From positions 189,001 through 253,000 of the forward strand of contig NZ_CP020947.1 in assembly GCF_000172795.2 (NCBI RefSeq): a stretch of DNA of 64,000 bases, read 5' to 3'. The notes beneath the pieces are model-generated. The model was not told the DNA's origin and did no database searches. It saw only the letters and a program-made list of their open reading frames with translations. Positions 15,791-26,085 of this stretch are shown here, one piece after another. This DNA is from Rhizobium sp. CIAT894. GTDB taxonomy: Bacteria; Pseudomonadota; Alphaproteobacteria; Rhizobiales; Rhizobiaceae. Position 1 is the stretch's first letter; every line of letters begins with the position of its first letter. The position numbers and the translations under genes are program-made.

Positions 15791-16528
15791 ATGGCGGGAT
15801 TGAAGCAGGTGCAAAGACAGACCGGCGTGGCGCTCTGGCGCCAGATCGCCGATCGGATTCGCGAGGCGATCGGCAACGGCGCCTATGACGAGACCGGAAT
15901 GGTGCCGCCGGAAACCGTTCTGGCGCTGCAGTTGGGTGTCAACCGGCATACGGTGCGCAGCGCCCTGGCAGCCTTGGCGCAGGAGGGAATTGTCCGTGCG
16001 GTACAAGGTCGCGGCACGCTGATCGAGCGCAAGGAGCGGCTGAATTTCCCGATCACCCGGCGCACGCGCTTCACTTCAGGCATCGGCGACCAGGCGCGCG
16101 AGATGCGCAGCCTTCTGCTCGATGAGGCGAAGGAGGAAGCAAGCGCCAAGGTTGCCCGCTGGCTGGGCTTGAAGCAGGGAGAACAGGTGATCCGGCTGGA
16201 AACATTGCGCCAGGCAGACAGGCGGCCGGTTTCAAAGGCGACGAGCTGGTTTCCCGCAGCACGCTTCGCCGGCATCGGCGAGGCCTATCGCAAGCACGAA
16301 TCGATCACCAAGGCCTTTGCCGACCTTGGCCTGCCGGACTATGTCAGGGCGACGACAGAAGTGACGGCGGCCCATGCGAACACATCAGACCTGGCCGACC
16401 TGGAGCTCACCCCCGGTGCGATCCTGCTGATCGCCAAGGCGATGAACACCGATCTTGACGGGGTGCCGGTGCAGTATTCGATCAGCCGCTTCGCAGCCGA
16501 CCGGGTGCAGTTCACCATCGAGAATTAA
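15791..16528 (+). CDS. phnF: GntR/HutC-family phosphonate regulator PhnF
   Basis: A 245-residue regulator, divergent from phnG. The N-terminal winged helix (about residues 12-78) includes VALWRQIADRIREAI and NRHTVRSALAALAQEG, followed by a UTRA effector domain from about residue 95 to 240 (VIRLETLRQADRRPVS). It most likely represses the phn genes by binding the inverted repeat at 15690-15707 and is relieved by a phosphonate or pathway intermediate. The ligand is unknown. Confidence 0.9.
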   Translation: MAGLKQVQRQTGVALWRQIADRIREAIGNGAYDETGMVPPETVLALQLGVNRHTVRSALAALAQEGIVRAVQGRGTLIERKERLNFPITRRTRFTSGIGDQAREMRSLLLDEAKEEASAKVARWLGLKQGEQVIRLETLRQADRRPVSKATSWFPAARFAGIGEAYRKHESITKAFADLGLPDYVRATTEVTAAHANTSDLADLELTPGAILLIAKAMNTDLDGVPVQYSISRFAADRVQFTIEN

Positions 16529-16652
16529 AGCATGTCGCGCAAAAGTGTGCAGCGGTTTTGCCAGGCAAAGCGCGAAGCGCTTTTGCCGCAAACATGCGTA
16601 AAACAAAGAGCTAAAGCGCGTCGCATAAATCAAGTTTGACGCGACGCGCTTT
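16529..16652. repeat. Rhizobial intergenic repeat, copy B (two hairpins)
   Basis: GCATGT (16530-16535) pairs with ACATGC (16592-16597) around the core AAAAGTGTGCAGCGGTTTT and an inner GCAAAGCGC/GCGCTTTTGC stem. A second perfect 12-base stem pairs AAAGCGCGTCGC (16613-16624) with GCGACGCGCTTT (16641-16652). It lies between the convergent phnF and gpmA ends. Confidence 0.75.
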
Positions 16653-16659
16653 GAGAACA

Positions 16660-16685
16660 GCCTTCCCCGTCGGGACAGGGAAGGC
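16660..16685 (-). terminator. Hairpin downstream of gpmA
   Basis: GCCTTCCC (16660-16667) and GGGAAGGC (16678-16685) form a perfect 8-base stem starting 9 bases after the gpmA stop. The bases that follow on the minus strand (TGTTCTC) are only weakly U-rich, so termination is likely but not certain. Confidence 0.5.
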
Positions 16686-16693
16686 CAATGGAT

Positions 16694-17329
16694 TCAATGT
16701 GCGCCGGACATGTCGCCAAGCACTTCCTTGGAAGCCACGGTGGAATCGGCCTTCAGTTTGTAAACCATCGGGACGCCGGTCGCGAGGTTGAGGGCGAGCA
16801 CGCCTTCCTTGGTCAGCTTGTCGAGCACCATGACCAGCGAACGCAGCGAATTGCCATGTGCTGCGACCAGCACCTTCTCGCCGCGCAGCACGCGCGGCAG
16901 GATTTCGGTGAGGTAGTAGGGCCAGACGCGGGCGCCGGTGTCGCGCAGGCTTTCGCCACCCGGAGGCGGCACGTCGTAGGAGCGGCGCCAGATATGCACC
17001 TGCTCCTCGCCCCATTTGGCGCGCGCATCGTCCTTGTTGAGGCCGGAGAGATCGCCATAGTCGCGCTCGTTCAGCGCCTGGTCGCGGATCGTCGGCAGAT
17101 CGGGCTGGCCGACCTTGTCGAGGATGAGCTTCAGCGTGTGCTGCGCGCGCACCAGCGCCGAGGTATAGGCGACGTCGAATTTGATTCCGTATTCGGCAAG
17201 TGCGGTGCCGCCGGCATTGGCTTCCTGGATACCGAGCTCGGTCAGATCCGGGTCCTTCCAGCCGGTGAAGAGATTCTTCAGGTTCCAGTCGCTCTGGCCG
17301 TGGCGAACGAGGACGAGGGTACCGCTCAT
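16694..17329 (-). CDS. gpmA: 2,3-bisphosphoglycerate-dependent phosphoglycerate mutase
   Basis: A 211-residue histidine-phosphatase-type mutase interconverting 3- and 2-phosphoglycerate in glycolysis and gluconeogenesis. The catalytic phosphohistidine is in [10 protein letters not shown] (residues 6-15), followed by [15 protein letters not shown]. The second histidine is in [12 protein letters not shown]. It is shorter than the 250-residue E. coli enzyme, as usual in alphaproteobacteria. It follows dapB by 21 bases and is probably cotranscribed with it. Confidence 0.93.
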   Translation of the reverse strand: MSGTLVLVRHGQSDWNLKNLFTGWKDPDLTELGIQEANAGGTALAEYGIKFDVAYTSALVRAQHTLKLILDKVGQPDLPTIRDQALNERDYGDLSGLNKDDARAKWGEEQVHIWRRSYDVPPPGGESLRDTGARVWPYYLTEILPRVLRGEKVLVAAHGNSLRSLVMVLDKLTKEGVLALNLATGVPMVYKLKADSTVASKEVLGDMSGAH

Positions 17330-17350
17330 GAATATGCCTCCGATATGTCG

Positions 17351-18175
17351 TTATTGGGAAGAAAGCCCGAGCACGTCGAGCATGGAATAGAGACCCGGCT
17401 TCTTGTCGCGCGCCCAAAGCGCCGCCTTGATGGCGCCGCGCGCGAAGATCGAGCGGTCTGCTGCGCTGTGCGACAGGGTGACGATTTCGCCTTCGCCGGC
17501 AAAAAGCACCGAATGTTCGCCGATGACGGAGCCGCCGCGCAGCGTCGCAAAACCGATCGTGCCGGCCTCGCGGCCGCCGGTATGGCCGTCGCGCACCCGG
17601 ACTGATTTCGAGGCAAGAGAGATATTGCGGCCCTTGGCCGCCGCTTCGCCGAGCAGAAGCGCGGTGCCGGAAGGGGCGTCGACTTTGTGCTTGTGGTGCA
17701 TTTCCAGGACCTCGATATCCCAATCAACAGGATCGAGCGCCTGCGCCGCCTGCTCGGTCAACACGGCGAGCAGGTTGACCCCGAGGCTCATATTGCCCGA
17801 TTTGACGATGCGGGCATGGCGGGCCGCGGCGGCGATTTTCGTATCGTCGTCGACCGAGCAGCCGGTCGTGCCGACGACATGGACGATGCGGGCTTGCGCG
17901 GCGAGGCCGGAAAATTCCACGGTTGCACCTGGCGAGGTGAAGTCGAGCACGCCTTCGGCATGCAGGAAGGCCTGGAGCGGATCGTCGCCGATAATGACAC
18001 CGGTCGGCCCGAGGCCGGCAATCTCGCCGGCATCCTTGCCGATGAAGGGCGAGCCGGCGCGCTCGACCGCGGCATGCAGCGTCACGCCTTCCATGGAATG
18101 AATGAGCCGGATCAGCGTCTGACCCATGCGCCCGGCTGCGCCAACCACCACCAGTTTCATCGCAGCATCGCTCAT
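17351..18175 (-). CDS. dapB: 4-hydroxy-tetrahydrodipicolinate reductase DapB
   Basis: A 274-residue NAD(P)H-dependent reductase of the diaminopimelate/lysine pathway. The Rossmann motif [10 protein letters not shown] is at residues 9-18, the VVGTTGCS loop near 104, and the catalytic [16 protein letters not shown] near 160-175. I chose the ATG at 18175 ([12 protein letters not shown]); the longer frame overlaps the upstream exporter gene. Spacing of about 20 bases on each side suggests one operon from the MsbA-like gene to gpmA. Confidence 0.95.
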   Translation of the reverse strand: MSDAAMKLVVVGAAGRMGQTLIRLIHSMEGVTLHAAVERAGSPFIGKDAGEIAGLGPTGVIIGDDPLQAFLHAEGVLDFTSPGATVEFSGLAAQARIVHVVGTTGCSVDDDTKIAAAARHARIVKSGNMSLGVNLLAVLTEQAAQALDPVDWDIEVLEMHHKHKVDAPSGTALLLGEAAAKGRNISLASKSVRVRDGHTGGREAGTIGFATLRGGSVIGEHSVLFAGEGEIVTLSHSAADRSIFARGAIKAALWARDKKPGLYSMLDVLGLSSQ

Positions 18176-18194
18176 GTCAGTCTCTCGTGTCAGG

Positions 18195-19982
18195 TCAGTT
18201 TGAATCGGAGGCCGAAGGCCTCTGCAGGTTGTTGAGACGAGCGTAAAGACCGTCGCTGACCTTCGCAAGCGTCTCGTGATTGCCTTGCTCGACGACGCGG
18301 CCCTGCTGCATGACGACGATCTTGTCGGCGCGCACCACGGTCGAAAGCCGGTGGGCGATGACGACGACGGTGCGTCCGGTCATCGCCTCGTCGAGCGCCT
18401 TCTGAACCGCCGCCTCGGATTCGGTGTCGAGGGCAGACGTCGCCTCGTCGAGAAGCAGGATCGGCGCATTGCGCACCAGGGCGCGCGCAATCGACAGCCG
18501 CTGGCGCTGGCCGCCCGACAGCGTCACGCCGTTTTCTCCGACTGCAGTCTCGTAACCCTGCGGCTGTGCCGAGATGAAGTCATGCGCATAGGCAAGCCGG
18601 GCCGCCTCTTCCACCTCGGCGTCCGTCGCTTCCGGCCGGCCGTAGCGGATATTGTCGCGGATCGTGCCCTCGAACAGGTAGGGCTGCTGTGAGACGTAGG
18701 CGAGCTGCTGGCGCAGCGACTTCTTGGTGATGTGGGCGATGTCCTGTCCATCGATCAGGATTTCGCCTTCGCGCGGATCGTAGAAGCGCGGAATGAGGCT
18801 GATGACGGTGGATTTGCCGGCGCCCGAGGGACCGACCAGCGCCGTGGTGGCGCCGCCCTCGGCGATGAAGCTGACGCCGCTGAGCACGCTGTCATTGCCG
18901 TAGGCAAAGGAAACATTGCGGAATTCGATCCTCGCCTGCGTCACTGCCAGCGGCTTTGCGTCCGGCAGGTCACGCTGGCGCGGTTCCATGTCGAGCAGTT
19001 CGTAGATCATCCGCGCATTGACGACGGCACGCTCCATCTGCACCTGCAGGCGGGCAAGCCGGCGGGCAGGGTCATAGGCAAGCAGCAGCGCCGTGACGAA
19101 GGAGAAAAAAGCGCCTGGCGGCACATTGTAATAGATCGAGCGGTAGGCGGCATAGGCGAGCACGCTGGCGACGGCAAAGCCTGCGAAACTCTCGGTCAGC
19201 GGAGAGGTGCGTTCGGAAAGCCGGGCAATCCGGTTCGCGCGGCTTTCGGCGCCGGTGATGAGTTTGTTGACCTTGCGCTCCAGTTCGTCTTCCATCGTGA
19301 AGGCTTTGACGATGGCAATACCCTGGATCGTCTCCTGCATGGCGCCGAGGACGTGGCTGTTCAAATGCACCGCCTCGCGGGTCGCCGAGCGCAGCCGCTT
19401 GGAAACATAGCGCAGCGCATAAAGCAGCGGCGGCGCCATGATGAACACGGCGAGGCTGAGCAGCGGGTCCTGGAGGACCATCACGCCGATCAGCGAGATA
19501 AAGGTCAGGAGATCGCGCACTGTCGAGGTGATCGTCAGGTTGAGCACGTCGCGGATGCCGCTGACGTTCTGGCTCACCTGTGCGGCGATATGGGCCGAGC
19601 GCGCCTCGCTGAAGAAGCCGACCGACAGCGTCATCAGATGCGAATAGAGCCGGCGCTGGTAACGCGCGACGATATTGTTGCCGACTTTCGAAAGCGCCAC
19701 CGCCTGGCCGTAGCTCGCAAAACCGCGCAGCACGAAGGCAATGAAGATCGAAAGACAGATGATCCAGACGACGTCGGCACGGCGGTTGGCGAAGGCCTCG
19801 TCGATGATCGCCCGCATGATCCAGGCGGTAAAGGCCGTCGAAAGCGCCACCACGATGAGACAGACGATCGCAAAGACATAGCCCCAGAGATGATCGCGGC
19901 CGTTTTCAGCGATGATGCGTTTCAGGATGCCGGTTACGGTATCGCTGTTGACGCCCTGCGTTCTGCTTTCCGCCGCTTCCAA
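18195..19982 (-). CDS. MsbA-like ABC exporter (fused membrane and ATPase domains)
   Basis: A 595-residue half-transporter. An N-terminal membrane domain of about six helices (residues 30-310) is followed by an ATPase domain with Walker [10 protein letters not shown], signature [15 protein letters not shown] and Walker [13 protein letters not shown], then the H-loop VIAHRLST. It should work as a homodimer exporting lipid A core, other lipids or drugs. Start choice is uncertain: I took the TTG at 19982 with AGGAAA upstream; a GTG at 20012 lacks a ribosome site. It may be MsbA itself, but a lipid flippase role cannot be proven from sequence. Confidence 0.88.
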   Translation of the reverse strand: MEAAESRTQGVNSDTVTGILKRIIAENGRDHLWGYVFAIVCLIVVALSTAFTAWIMRAIIDEAFANRRADVVWIICLSIFIAFVLRGFASYGQAVALSKVGNNIVARYQRRLYSHLMTLSVGFFSEARSAHIAAQVSQNVSGIRDVLNLTITSTVRDLLTFISLIGVMVLQDPLLSLAVFIMAPPLLYALRYVSKRLRSATREAVHLNSHVLGAMQETIQGIAIVKAFTMEDELERKVNKLITGAESRANRIARLSERTSPLTESFAGFAVASVLAYAAYRSIYYNVPPGAFFSFVTALLLAYDPARRLARLQVQMERAVVNARMIYELLDMEPRQRDLPDAKPLAVTQARIEFRNVSFAYGNDSVLSGVSFIAEGGATTALVGPSGAGKSTVISLIPRFYDPREGEILIDGQDIAHITKKSLRQQLAYVSQQPYLFEGTIRDNIRYGRPEATDAEVEEAARLAYAHDFISAQPQGYETAVGENGVTLSGGQRQRLSIARALVRNAPILLLDEATSALDTESEAAVQKALDEAMTGRTVVVIAHRLSTVVRADKIVVMQQGRVVEQGNHETLAKVSDGLYARLNNLQRPSASDSN

Positions 19983-20071
19983 AAATGAGGTTTCCTGTCT
20001 CGGACCAAGCACCGCGCGAAGGCGAGGCGCACTTTTGCCGGGGTCTATAAAGAGTTGGGACCGGTTTGGCT

Positions 20072-20102
20072 AGAGCGCCGCGCGTCCGGACAGGACGCGC
20101 TC
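20072..20102. repeat. Hairpin related to the intergenic repeat family
   Basis: GCGCGTCC (20080-20087) and GGACGCGC (20093-20100) form a perfect 8-base stem. The flank TAGAGCG resembles the second hairpin of copy A. It lies downstream of glk on the minus strand and could also work as its terminator, though no U-run follows. Confidence 0.45.
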
Positions 20103-20134
20103 AGGGACGCCCCATTTGCCGTGTGCGCCGGCGC

Positions 20135-21160
20135 CTAACGCCGCCAGCGGCGGCCCTCCGTCGAGACGCCGAAATTGGCGGGCATGCGTGCATAGGAGGA
20201 AAGCCCGGCGAGCGCGGCCAGGGGATGCGTCACCACATAGGTCGGGATGGTGCGAAGCAGTGCGCTGTGCGGCGCCTTGTCCTCGAAGGCTGCGCGGAAT
20301 TCCGGCTTTTTCAGCGCCGGGAGAATCTTCTGCGAGATGCCGCCGGAGAGATAGACGCCGCCGCGCGCCATGAACACCATCGCCATGTCGCCCGCCACGC
20401 GGCCGAGATAGGTGGCAAACAGCGAGACGGTCTCGACGGCCGCCTTGTCGCTGCCGGCAAGCGCATGCGAGGTGATGTCGGCCGGATCCTTCATCGTCGG
20501 CTGGATGCCGTCGACGATGCAGATGGCGTTGTAGAGATTGACGAGGCCGCGCCCGCAAAGGATCTGCTCGGCCGAAACACGGCCTTCGATCGTCTCGATA
20601 TGCGGGAAGAGCTGATAGTCGCGTTTGCTGCGCGGCCCGAGATCGACATGGCCGCCTTCGCCGGGAACCGGGATCCAGCTGTGCTGGGCATGCACCAGCC
20701 CGCCGACGCCGAGGCCGGTGCCCGGTCCGAGCACGACGCGGGAAGCGATCATGTCGCCGGTGGCATCGCCGATGCGTTCGCGGTTCTCATCCGAAAGGGC
20801 GGCGACTGCCAGCGCCTGCGCCTCGAAATCGTTGACGACGAGCACGTCCTCGATGCCGAGGCCCTCGATCATCGTCTTTGGCCGTACCACCCAGTCGCAA
20901 TTGGTCAGTGGGATCTCGTCGTCGTTGATCGGGCCGGCGACAGCAAGGATTGCCGAGCGCGGCTGCACCGCTGTTTTGTCGAGCACGCCCTTTTGGATCG
21001 CTTCGTCGATCGTGGCAAAATCCGCCGTGCGCACGTTTGGAAACTGCTTCGGCTCGGCATAGGCATCGGTCAGGATGGAGAAGCGGGCATTGGTGCCGCC
21101 AATATCGCCGATCAGGATCGGGAAAGGCATGGGAGCGGTGCTGTTGTTCGGTTTTGGCAT
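20135..21160 (-). CDS. glk: Glucokinase
   Basis: A 341-residue bacterial-type glucokinase phosphorylating glucose with ATP. The phosphate-binding opening [16 protein letters not shown] (about residues 15-30), [12 protein letters not shown] with the catalytic aspartate, [15 protein letters not shown] and the [12 protein letters not shown] segment are all present. The length matches rhizobial Glk. It ends upstream of the exporter gene and starts 17 bases after the mgsA stop, so mgsA and glk are probably cotranscribed. This places two triose/hexose control points together. Confidence 0.93.
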   Translation of the reverse strand: MPKPNNSTAPMPFPILIGDIGGTNARFSILTDAYAEPKQFPNVRTADFATIDEAIQKGVLDKTAVQPRSAILAVAGPINDDEIPLTNCDWVVRPKTMIEGLGIEDVLVVNDFEAQALAVAALSDENRERIGDATGDMIASRVVLGPGTGLGVGGLVHAQHSWIPVPGEGGHVDLGPRSKRDYQLFPHIETIEGRVSAEQILCGRGLVNLYNAICIVDGIQPTMKDPADITSHALAGSDKAAVETVSLFATYLGRVAGDMAMVFMARGGVYLSGGISQKILPALKKPEFRAAFEDKAPHSALLRTIPTYVVTHPLAALAGLSSYARMPANFGVSTEGRRWRR

Positions 21161-21177
21161 GGCCGGTTCCGTGCTGA

Positions 21178-21558
21178 TCAGGCTTCGAGTGTCGGAAGAA
21201 GTTTTATAGCGGTCGCGTGGTTGAGCGCCATCGGAATATCGTAAACGATGGCGAGCCGCATCAGCGCCTTGACGTCGACATCGTGCGGCATCGGCGTCAG
21301 CGGGTCGACGAAGAAGATCAGGGCGCCGACCTCGCCGGTCGAAATCAGCGCGCCGATCTGCTGGTCGCCGCCGAGCGGCCCGCTTTTCAGCCTCGTGACG
21401 TCGAGATCCGGGGCGGCGTCGAGCACGCGCCCGCCGGTCGTGCCGGTGGCGACGATCTTCCAGCGGGAGAGAAGGTCCCGGTTGGCGCGGGCGAAGTCCG
21501 CCATGTCGTCCTTCTTCTGGTCATGCGCAATCAATGCAAGGCATTTGCCGCCGGCCAT
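21178..21558 (-). CDS. mgsA: Methylglyoxal synthase
   Basis: A 126-residue enzyme turning dihydroxyacetone phosphate into methylglyoxal and phosphate, a bypass that releases phosphate from triose phosphates. The family blocks [14 protein letters not shown] (residues 6-19), ATGTTG and the phosphate-binding [12 protein letters not shown] are clear, as is [19 protein letters not shown] chose the ATG at 21558, five bases after GGAGG; a TTG one codon upstream is possible. It precedes glk in the same direction. Confidence 0.93.
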   Translation of the reverse strand: MAGGKCLALIAHDQKKDDMADFARANRDLLSRWKIVATGTTGGRVLDAAPDLDVTRLKSGPLGGDQQIGALISTGEVGALIFFVDPLTPMPHDVDVKALMRLAIVYDIPMALNHATAIKLLPTLEA

Positions 21559-21643
21559 CAACCCCTCCGCCCGAGCAATTCAATCGATTTGACCGCTTCT
21601 ATACCAACAGTTTGCGATTTGAAAGACAAGGCGCCGGTGCTCA

Positions 21644-22738
21644 TTACTGGATCGCCGGCTTGTCGTTCGGAACGGGGCCGACATCGGGCAGTTCTCCATC
21701 GGTATCGGCAGCAGGTTCCGCGGCCGGAGCGGCGGTAAGCGCGCTTGCGGCGGAAGGCCCGCCCGCGGCGGAAGATCCGCCATAGGTGGCGGCCTGCATC
21801 GAGGCGACGGGCGCGGCGTCGAGCACGGCGGCGCAGGCCTTCGGCAGATCGGAGACCATCATCTCGCGCGGCGGCTTCGGCGGTTCGGCGCCGGGCTTCG
21901 GCGGCTTCGGTGCGGCCCAGGGTGCCGGCGTGAACCACCAGGCGAGCGACTTGTCGCAGCCGTCGCCTGCCGCGACCGGGGCCTGCGGCGTGCATCCGGC
22001 GGCACCGGGCGGGCACTTGATGCGAATATGGAAATGCGAGTCATGGCCGTATTCCGGCCGGAGCTTGCCGAGATTGGTGCGGTCGCCTCTCCAGGTGTCG
22101 CACATCTTCTTCTTGATCGCCGGATTGACGAAGATGCGCTCGACTTCGGGATAGCTCGCCGCCAGCATCAGGAGCCGCGCCCGCGAGTCCGTCCAGACCT
22201 TGGGGTCGACTGTCAGGAACTTGTCCTTCTGCAGCATGGTGGTGAAGGGCAGGTCCTCGCGCTCCTGGGCGCTCATGCGCCGCGCCGGCATCGGCGTGAA
22301 CCAGACATCGGCATCGAGGCCGATCTGGTGCGAGGCGTGGCCATTGAACATCGGCCCGCCGCGCGGCTGGGCGATATCGCCGACGAGGAGGCCCGGCCAG
22401 CCGGCATATTTGGCTCCATCCTGCGAAAGCCGCTCGAGCAGCGCGATCATGGCCGGATTGCCCCAGCGGCGATTGCGCGAAAGCCGCATCGCCTCCCAGG
22501 TCGGCCCGTCGGTCGGCAGCGCCACTGCCCCGGTCATGCAGCCCTTTGCGTAAAAGCCGATCGGCTGCGCCGGTCCTTGCGTCGGCAGGCTGACGGCGCC
22601 GAACTGCCCCTTGGCACTGCCGGGGCTCGGCGTCTTCTGCTCGGCGCCGACATCGCCGACGGCAAGGCTTGCGCCGATTACGCCGGCAAGCGTCAGTTTG
22701 CCGAATGTCCTGAAAGCCTGAGCGAAGCCGAAAGCCAT
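21644..22738 (-). CDS. mepA: Penicillin-insensitive murein endopeptidase MepA
   Basis: A 364-residue LAS-family metallopeptidase that cuts DD and LD cross-links in peptidoglycan. A signal peptide covers about residues 1-32. Zinc ligands are in SHQIGLDADVW (H137, D144) and in GHDSHFHIRIKCP. The family core ends near residue 270; a proline/alanine-rich tail of about 90 residues follows, making this protein longer than E. coli MepA (274). AGGAAACAGT directly precedes the ATG. The role of the tail is unknown. Confidence 0.92.
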   Translation of the reverse strand: MAFGFAQAFRTFGKLTLAGVIGASLAVGDVGAEQKTPSPGSAKGQFGAVSLPTQGPAQPIGFYAKGCMTGAVALPTDGPTWEAMRLSRNRRWGNPAMIALLERLSQDGAKYAGWPGLLVGDIAQPRGGPMFNGHASHQIGLDADVWFTPMPARRMSAQEREDLPFTTMLQKDKFLTVDPKVWTDSRARLLMLAASYPEVERIFVNPAIKKKMCDTWRGDRTNLGKLRPEYGHDSHFHIRIKCPPGAAGCTPQAPVAAGDGCDKSLAWWFTPAPWAAPKPPKPGAEPPKPPREMMVSDLPKACAAVLDAAPVASMQAATYGGSSAAGGPSAASALTAAPAAEPAADTDGELPDVGPVPNDKPAIQ

Positions 22739-23013
22739 ACTGTTTCCTTGAAGCGCTGCCGAAGTGATTTGCGTGCGAATCTACCGTGAAAAGCGATTTT
22801 GGTGAATCGATGTTTTGGCTGGCGGGGACAGGCCGCCGCGGTGACGGATCGCCGCAGCGTGTTGCGGCCGCCTGTGTCCGATGACGCCTGCAACCTTGGT
22901 TCGGCCAAGCAGGGTCAAAATTTCGCGAGCCCGGCAAAAACCAAACTCTCTCCTGTTTTTCGCCCGTATTTTTCGTATTGTCGAACCCACCAATCAATGA
23001 GGGGAAAGCGTGA

Positions 23014-24846
23014 ATGGCGGCTTTGTGGTCGAAGATCGGTTTGTTTCTGACGCTTGCGGCGGCTCTGGCGCCGTTAACGGCAACGGCTGAGGACCAGCCG
23101 TTTCAGATCGGAAGTTCGGTCGTCAGCGAGATGAAGTACAAGCCGGGCTTTGCACATTTCGACTACGTCAATCCAGATGCTCCGAAAATTGGAGATCTCC
23201 GTCTTTCTGCAAGCGGTGCTTTCGACACCTTCAATCCTCTGCTTGCAAAGGGCCAGACAGCCGTAGGTCTGTCGCTTGTTTACGACACGTTGCTGAAGCC
23301 GGCCGATGACGAGCTTCTCGTATCCTACGGCCTGCTTGCCGAAGGGCTCTCCGTTCCCGATGACGTATCGAGCGCGACCTTTCGGCTGCGGAAGGAAGCG
23401 AAATGGGCCGATGGTCAGCCGGTGACGCCCGAAGACGTCATCTTCAGTCTGGACAAGACCAAGGACCTAAATCCGCTTGCCGGCAATTATTATCAGCATG
23501 TCGTCAAAGCGGAAAAAACCGGCGAGCGTGACGTCACCTTCACCTTCGACGAAAAGAACAATCGTGAACTGCCGAATATTCTCGGCCAGTTGATGATCGT
23601 CCCGAAACATTGGTGGGAAGCTCCGGGACCGGACGGCAAGCCGCGCGACATTACCAAGACGACGCTGGAGCCCGTGATGGGATCCGGGCCTTACAAGATC
23701 GCATCCTTCTCGCCCGGCGCCACAATCCGTTATGAACTGCGGGACGACTATTGGGGCAAGGACCTCAATGTGAATGTCGGCCAGAACAATTTCCGCAACG
23801 TCATCTACACTTATTTCGGTGATCGGGATGTCGAGTTCGAAGCCTTTCGCGCCGGCAACAGCGACTATTGGCAGGAAACCACTGCTGCCCGCTGGGCGAC
23901 GGGATATGATTTTCCCGCGGTGAAGGAAGGACGCATCAAGAAGCAGGAGGTTGCAAACCCGCTGCGCTCCACCGGCATCCTGCAAGCGCTCGTGCCCAAC
24001 ATGCGGCGTGATCTCTTCAAGGACATCAAGGTCCGCGAGGCCTTGAACTACGGGTTCGACTTCGAGGAGTTGAACCGCACCGTTGCTTTCAACAGTTACA
24101 AACGCATCGACAGCTATTTCTGGAACACCGAACTTGCCTCTTCCGGCCTGCCGCAGGGGAGGGAACTGGAAATTCTGCAGGGCATGAAGGACAAGGTGCC
24201 GGCAGAAATCTTCACCTCGCCTTATACCAATCCCGTCGGCGGCGATCCGCAGAAGAGCCGCGACAATCTCCGCAAGGCGATCGCGCTTCTGAAAGAGGCC
24301 GGCTGGGAGCTGAAGGGCAATCGCATGGTCAACAGCAAGACCGGCCAGCCGATGAGTTTTGAGATCCTGTTGTCGAGCCCGATGCTGGAGCGCTGGGCGG
24401 TGCCTTATGCCAGCAATCTCAAGAAAATCGGCATCGATGCGCGGGTCCGCACGGTCGATGCCTCGCAAGCCGTCAATCGCGAACGCAGCTTCGACTATGA
24501 TATGATTTGGAATGTCTGGGCGGAAACCATGAATCCGGGCAACGAGCAGGCCGATTATTGGGGCTCCGGTTCGGTCAACCAGCAGGGCTCTCACAACTAT
24601 GCCGGCATTGCCAACCCGGCCGTCGATGAGCTCATCCGCATGATCATCTTTGCGCCGAACCGCGATGAGCAGGTCGCGGCGATCAAGGCAATGGACCGGG
24701 TATTGCTGGCAAACCACTACGTCATCCCGCTGTTCTATCGCGATACCTATAACGTCGCCTATTGGAACACCGTCACCCATCCGGCCGAGTTTCCGGCATA
24801 CAGCCTTGGTTTCCCCGATGCCTGGTGGTCGACCTCGGCGAAATGA
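23014..24846 (+). CDS. yejA: YejA-type peptide ABC transporter substrate-binding protein
   Basis: A 610-residue family 5 solute-binding protein. The signal peptide covers about residues 1-24 (ends TATAEDQ). MKYKPGFAHFDYVNPDAPKIG split over about residues 38-58 is a YejA hallmark, and the FNPLLAKGQTAVGLSLVYDTL region is typical. It should bind oligopeptides or peptide-like compounds in the periplasm for YejBEF; members also import antimicrobial peptides such as microcin C in other bacteria. GGGGAAAG precedes the ATG. A 150-base gap with a short GC hairpin (24903-24917) separates it from yejB. Confidence 0.9.
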   Translation: MAALWSKIGLFLTLAAALAPLTATAEDQPFQIGSSVVSEMKYKPGFAHFDYVNPDAPKIGDLRLSASGAFDTFNPLLAKGQTAVGLSLVYDTLLKPADDELLVSYGLLAEGLSVPDDVSSATFRLRKEAKWADGQPVTPEDVIFSLDKTKDLNPLAGNYYQHVVKAEKTGERDVTFTFDEKNNRELPNILGQLMIVPKHWWEAPGPDGKPRDITKTTLEPVMGSGPYKIASFSPGATIRYELRDDYWGKDLNVNVGQNNFRNVIYTYFGDRDVEFEAFRAGNSDYWQETTAARWATGYDFPAVKEGRIKKQEVANPLRSTGILQALVPNMRRDLFKDIKVREALNYGFDFEELNRTVAFNSYKRIDSYFWNTELASSGLPQGRELEILQGMKDKVPAEIFTSPYTNPVGGDPQKSRDNLRKAIALLKEAGWELKGNRMVNSKTGQPMSFEILLSSPMLERWAVPYASNLKKIGIDARVRTVDASQAVNRERSFDYDMIWNVWAETMNPGNEQADYWGSGSVNQQGSHNYAGIANPAVDELIRMIIFAPNRDEQVAAIKAMDRVLLANHYVIPLFYRDTYNVAYWNTVTHPAEFPAYSLGFPDAWWSTSAK

Positions 24847-24996
24847 GCGGGCTTGCATTGCAGGGGGCCTCGGCTCCAAATGGCACAAGCGAATCACGAC
24901 AAGCCGGCGGGGCCGGCAAGGGAAGGCTGACGGATTGAGCGGCATTGAACTGGACGGCAGGCAGGCAAGAAGAACATGTCCGGAGGCTGAAGGCTG

Positions 24997-26085
24997 ATGG
25001 GCGCTTATGTCATTCGCCGACTGCTTCTGATGATCCCGACCATTATCGGCATCATGGCGATTTCCTTCACTGTCATTCAGTTCGCCCCCGGCGGCCCCGT
25101 CGAGCAGGTAATCGCCCAATTGACCGGTCAGGCCGACAGTGCCGATCAGCGCCTGTCCGGTGGCGGCGATCTGCTCGGTGATGGAGGAGGGGACGAAGGC
25201 TCCAAATATCGCGGTGCCCAGGGGCTCGATCCGGAGCTGATCGCCAAGCTCGAAAAGCAATTCGGCTTCGACAAGCCGCCGCTGACGCGGTTCGGCGAAA
25301 TGATGTGGAATTACATCCGCTTCGATTTCGGCGAGAGCTTCTTCCGCAACACCACGGTGCTCGACCTCGTCAAGGAAAAGCTGCCGGTGTCGATCTCGCT
25401 CGGCATCTGGATCCTGATCTTCTCCTATGCCATCTCCATACCGCTCGGCATCCGCAAGGCGGTCAAGGACGGATCGACCTTCGATGTCTGGACGTCGGGC
25501 GTCATCGTCGTCGGTTACGCCGTGCCGAGCTTCCTTTTCGGCATTCTCCTGATCGTGCTCTTTGCCGGCGGCTCCTTCTACGATTGGTTTCCGCTGCGCG
25601 GCCTCATCTCCGACAATTTCGACCAGCTTGCCTGGTGGCAGAAGCCGCTCGACTATTTCTGGCACCTCACGCTGCCGCTGATTTCTCTTTCGCTTGCCGC
25701 CTTCGCCACCACGACACTGTTGACCAAGAATTCCTTCATCGAGGAGATCAAGAAGCAATATGTCGTCACCGCCCGCGCCAAGGGCCTGAACGAGCGGCAG
25801 GTGCTCTACGGCCATGTCTTCCGCAACGCCATGCTGATCATCATCGCCGGTTTTCCCGGCGCCTTCATTTCCGCTTTCTTCACCGGCTCGCTGCTCATCG
25901 AGAACATTTTCTCGCTGGATGGCCTCGGCCGCCTCGGCTACCTCTCGGTGGTCAACCGGGATTACCCGATCGTTTTCGCGACCCTCTATATATTCTCGCT
26001 GCTCGGCCTCGCCGTCAGCCTGATCTCCGACCTGATTTACACCTGGATCGATCCGCGCATCGATTTCGAGCGGAGGGATGTCTGA
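24997..26085 (+). CDS. yejB: YejB-type ABC transporter permease
   Basis: A 362-residue inner-membrane permease. It begins [19 protein letters not shown], the usual first helix of OppB/DppB permeases, has an extra soluble stretch at about residues 40-75 typical of YejB, and carries the conserved [16 protein letters not shown] coupling helix near residue 248. Its stop shares a base with the yejE start (TGATG). It forms the channel with YejE. Confidence 0.92.
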   Translation: MGAYVIRRLLLMIPTIIGIMAISFTVIQFAPGGPVEQVIAQLTGQADSADQRLSGGGDLLGDGGGDEGSKYRGAQGLDPELIAKLEKQFGFDKPPLTRFGEMMWNYIRFDFGESFFRNTTVLDLVKEKLPVSISLGIWILIFSYAISIPLGIRKAVKDGSTFDVWTSGVIVVGYAVPSFLFGILLIVLFAGGSFYDWFPLRGLISDNFDQLAWWQKPLDYFWHLTLPLISLSLAAFATTTLLTKNSFIEEIKKQYVVTARAKGLNERQVLYGHVFRNAMLIIIAGFPGAFISAFFTGSLLIENIFSLDGLGRLGYLSVVNRDYPIVFATLYIFSLLGLAVSLISDLIYTWIDPRIDFERRDV

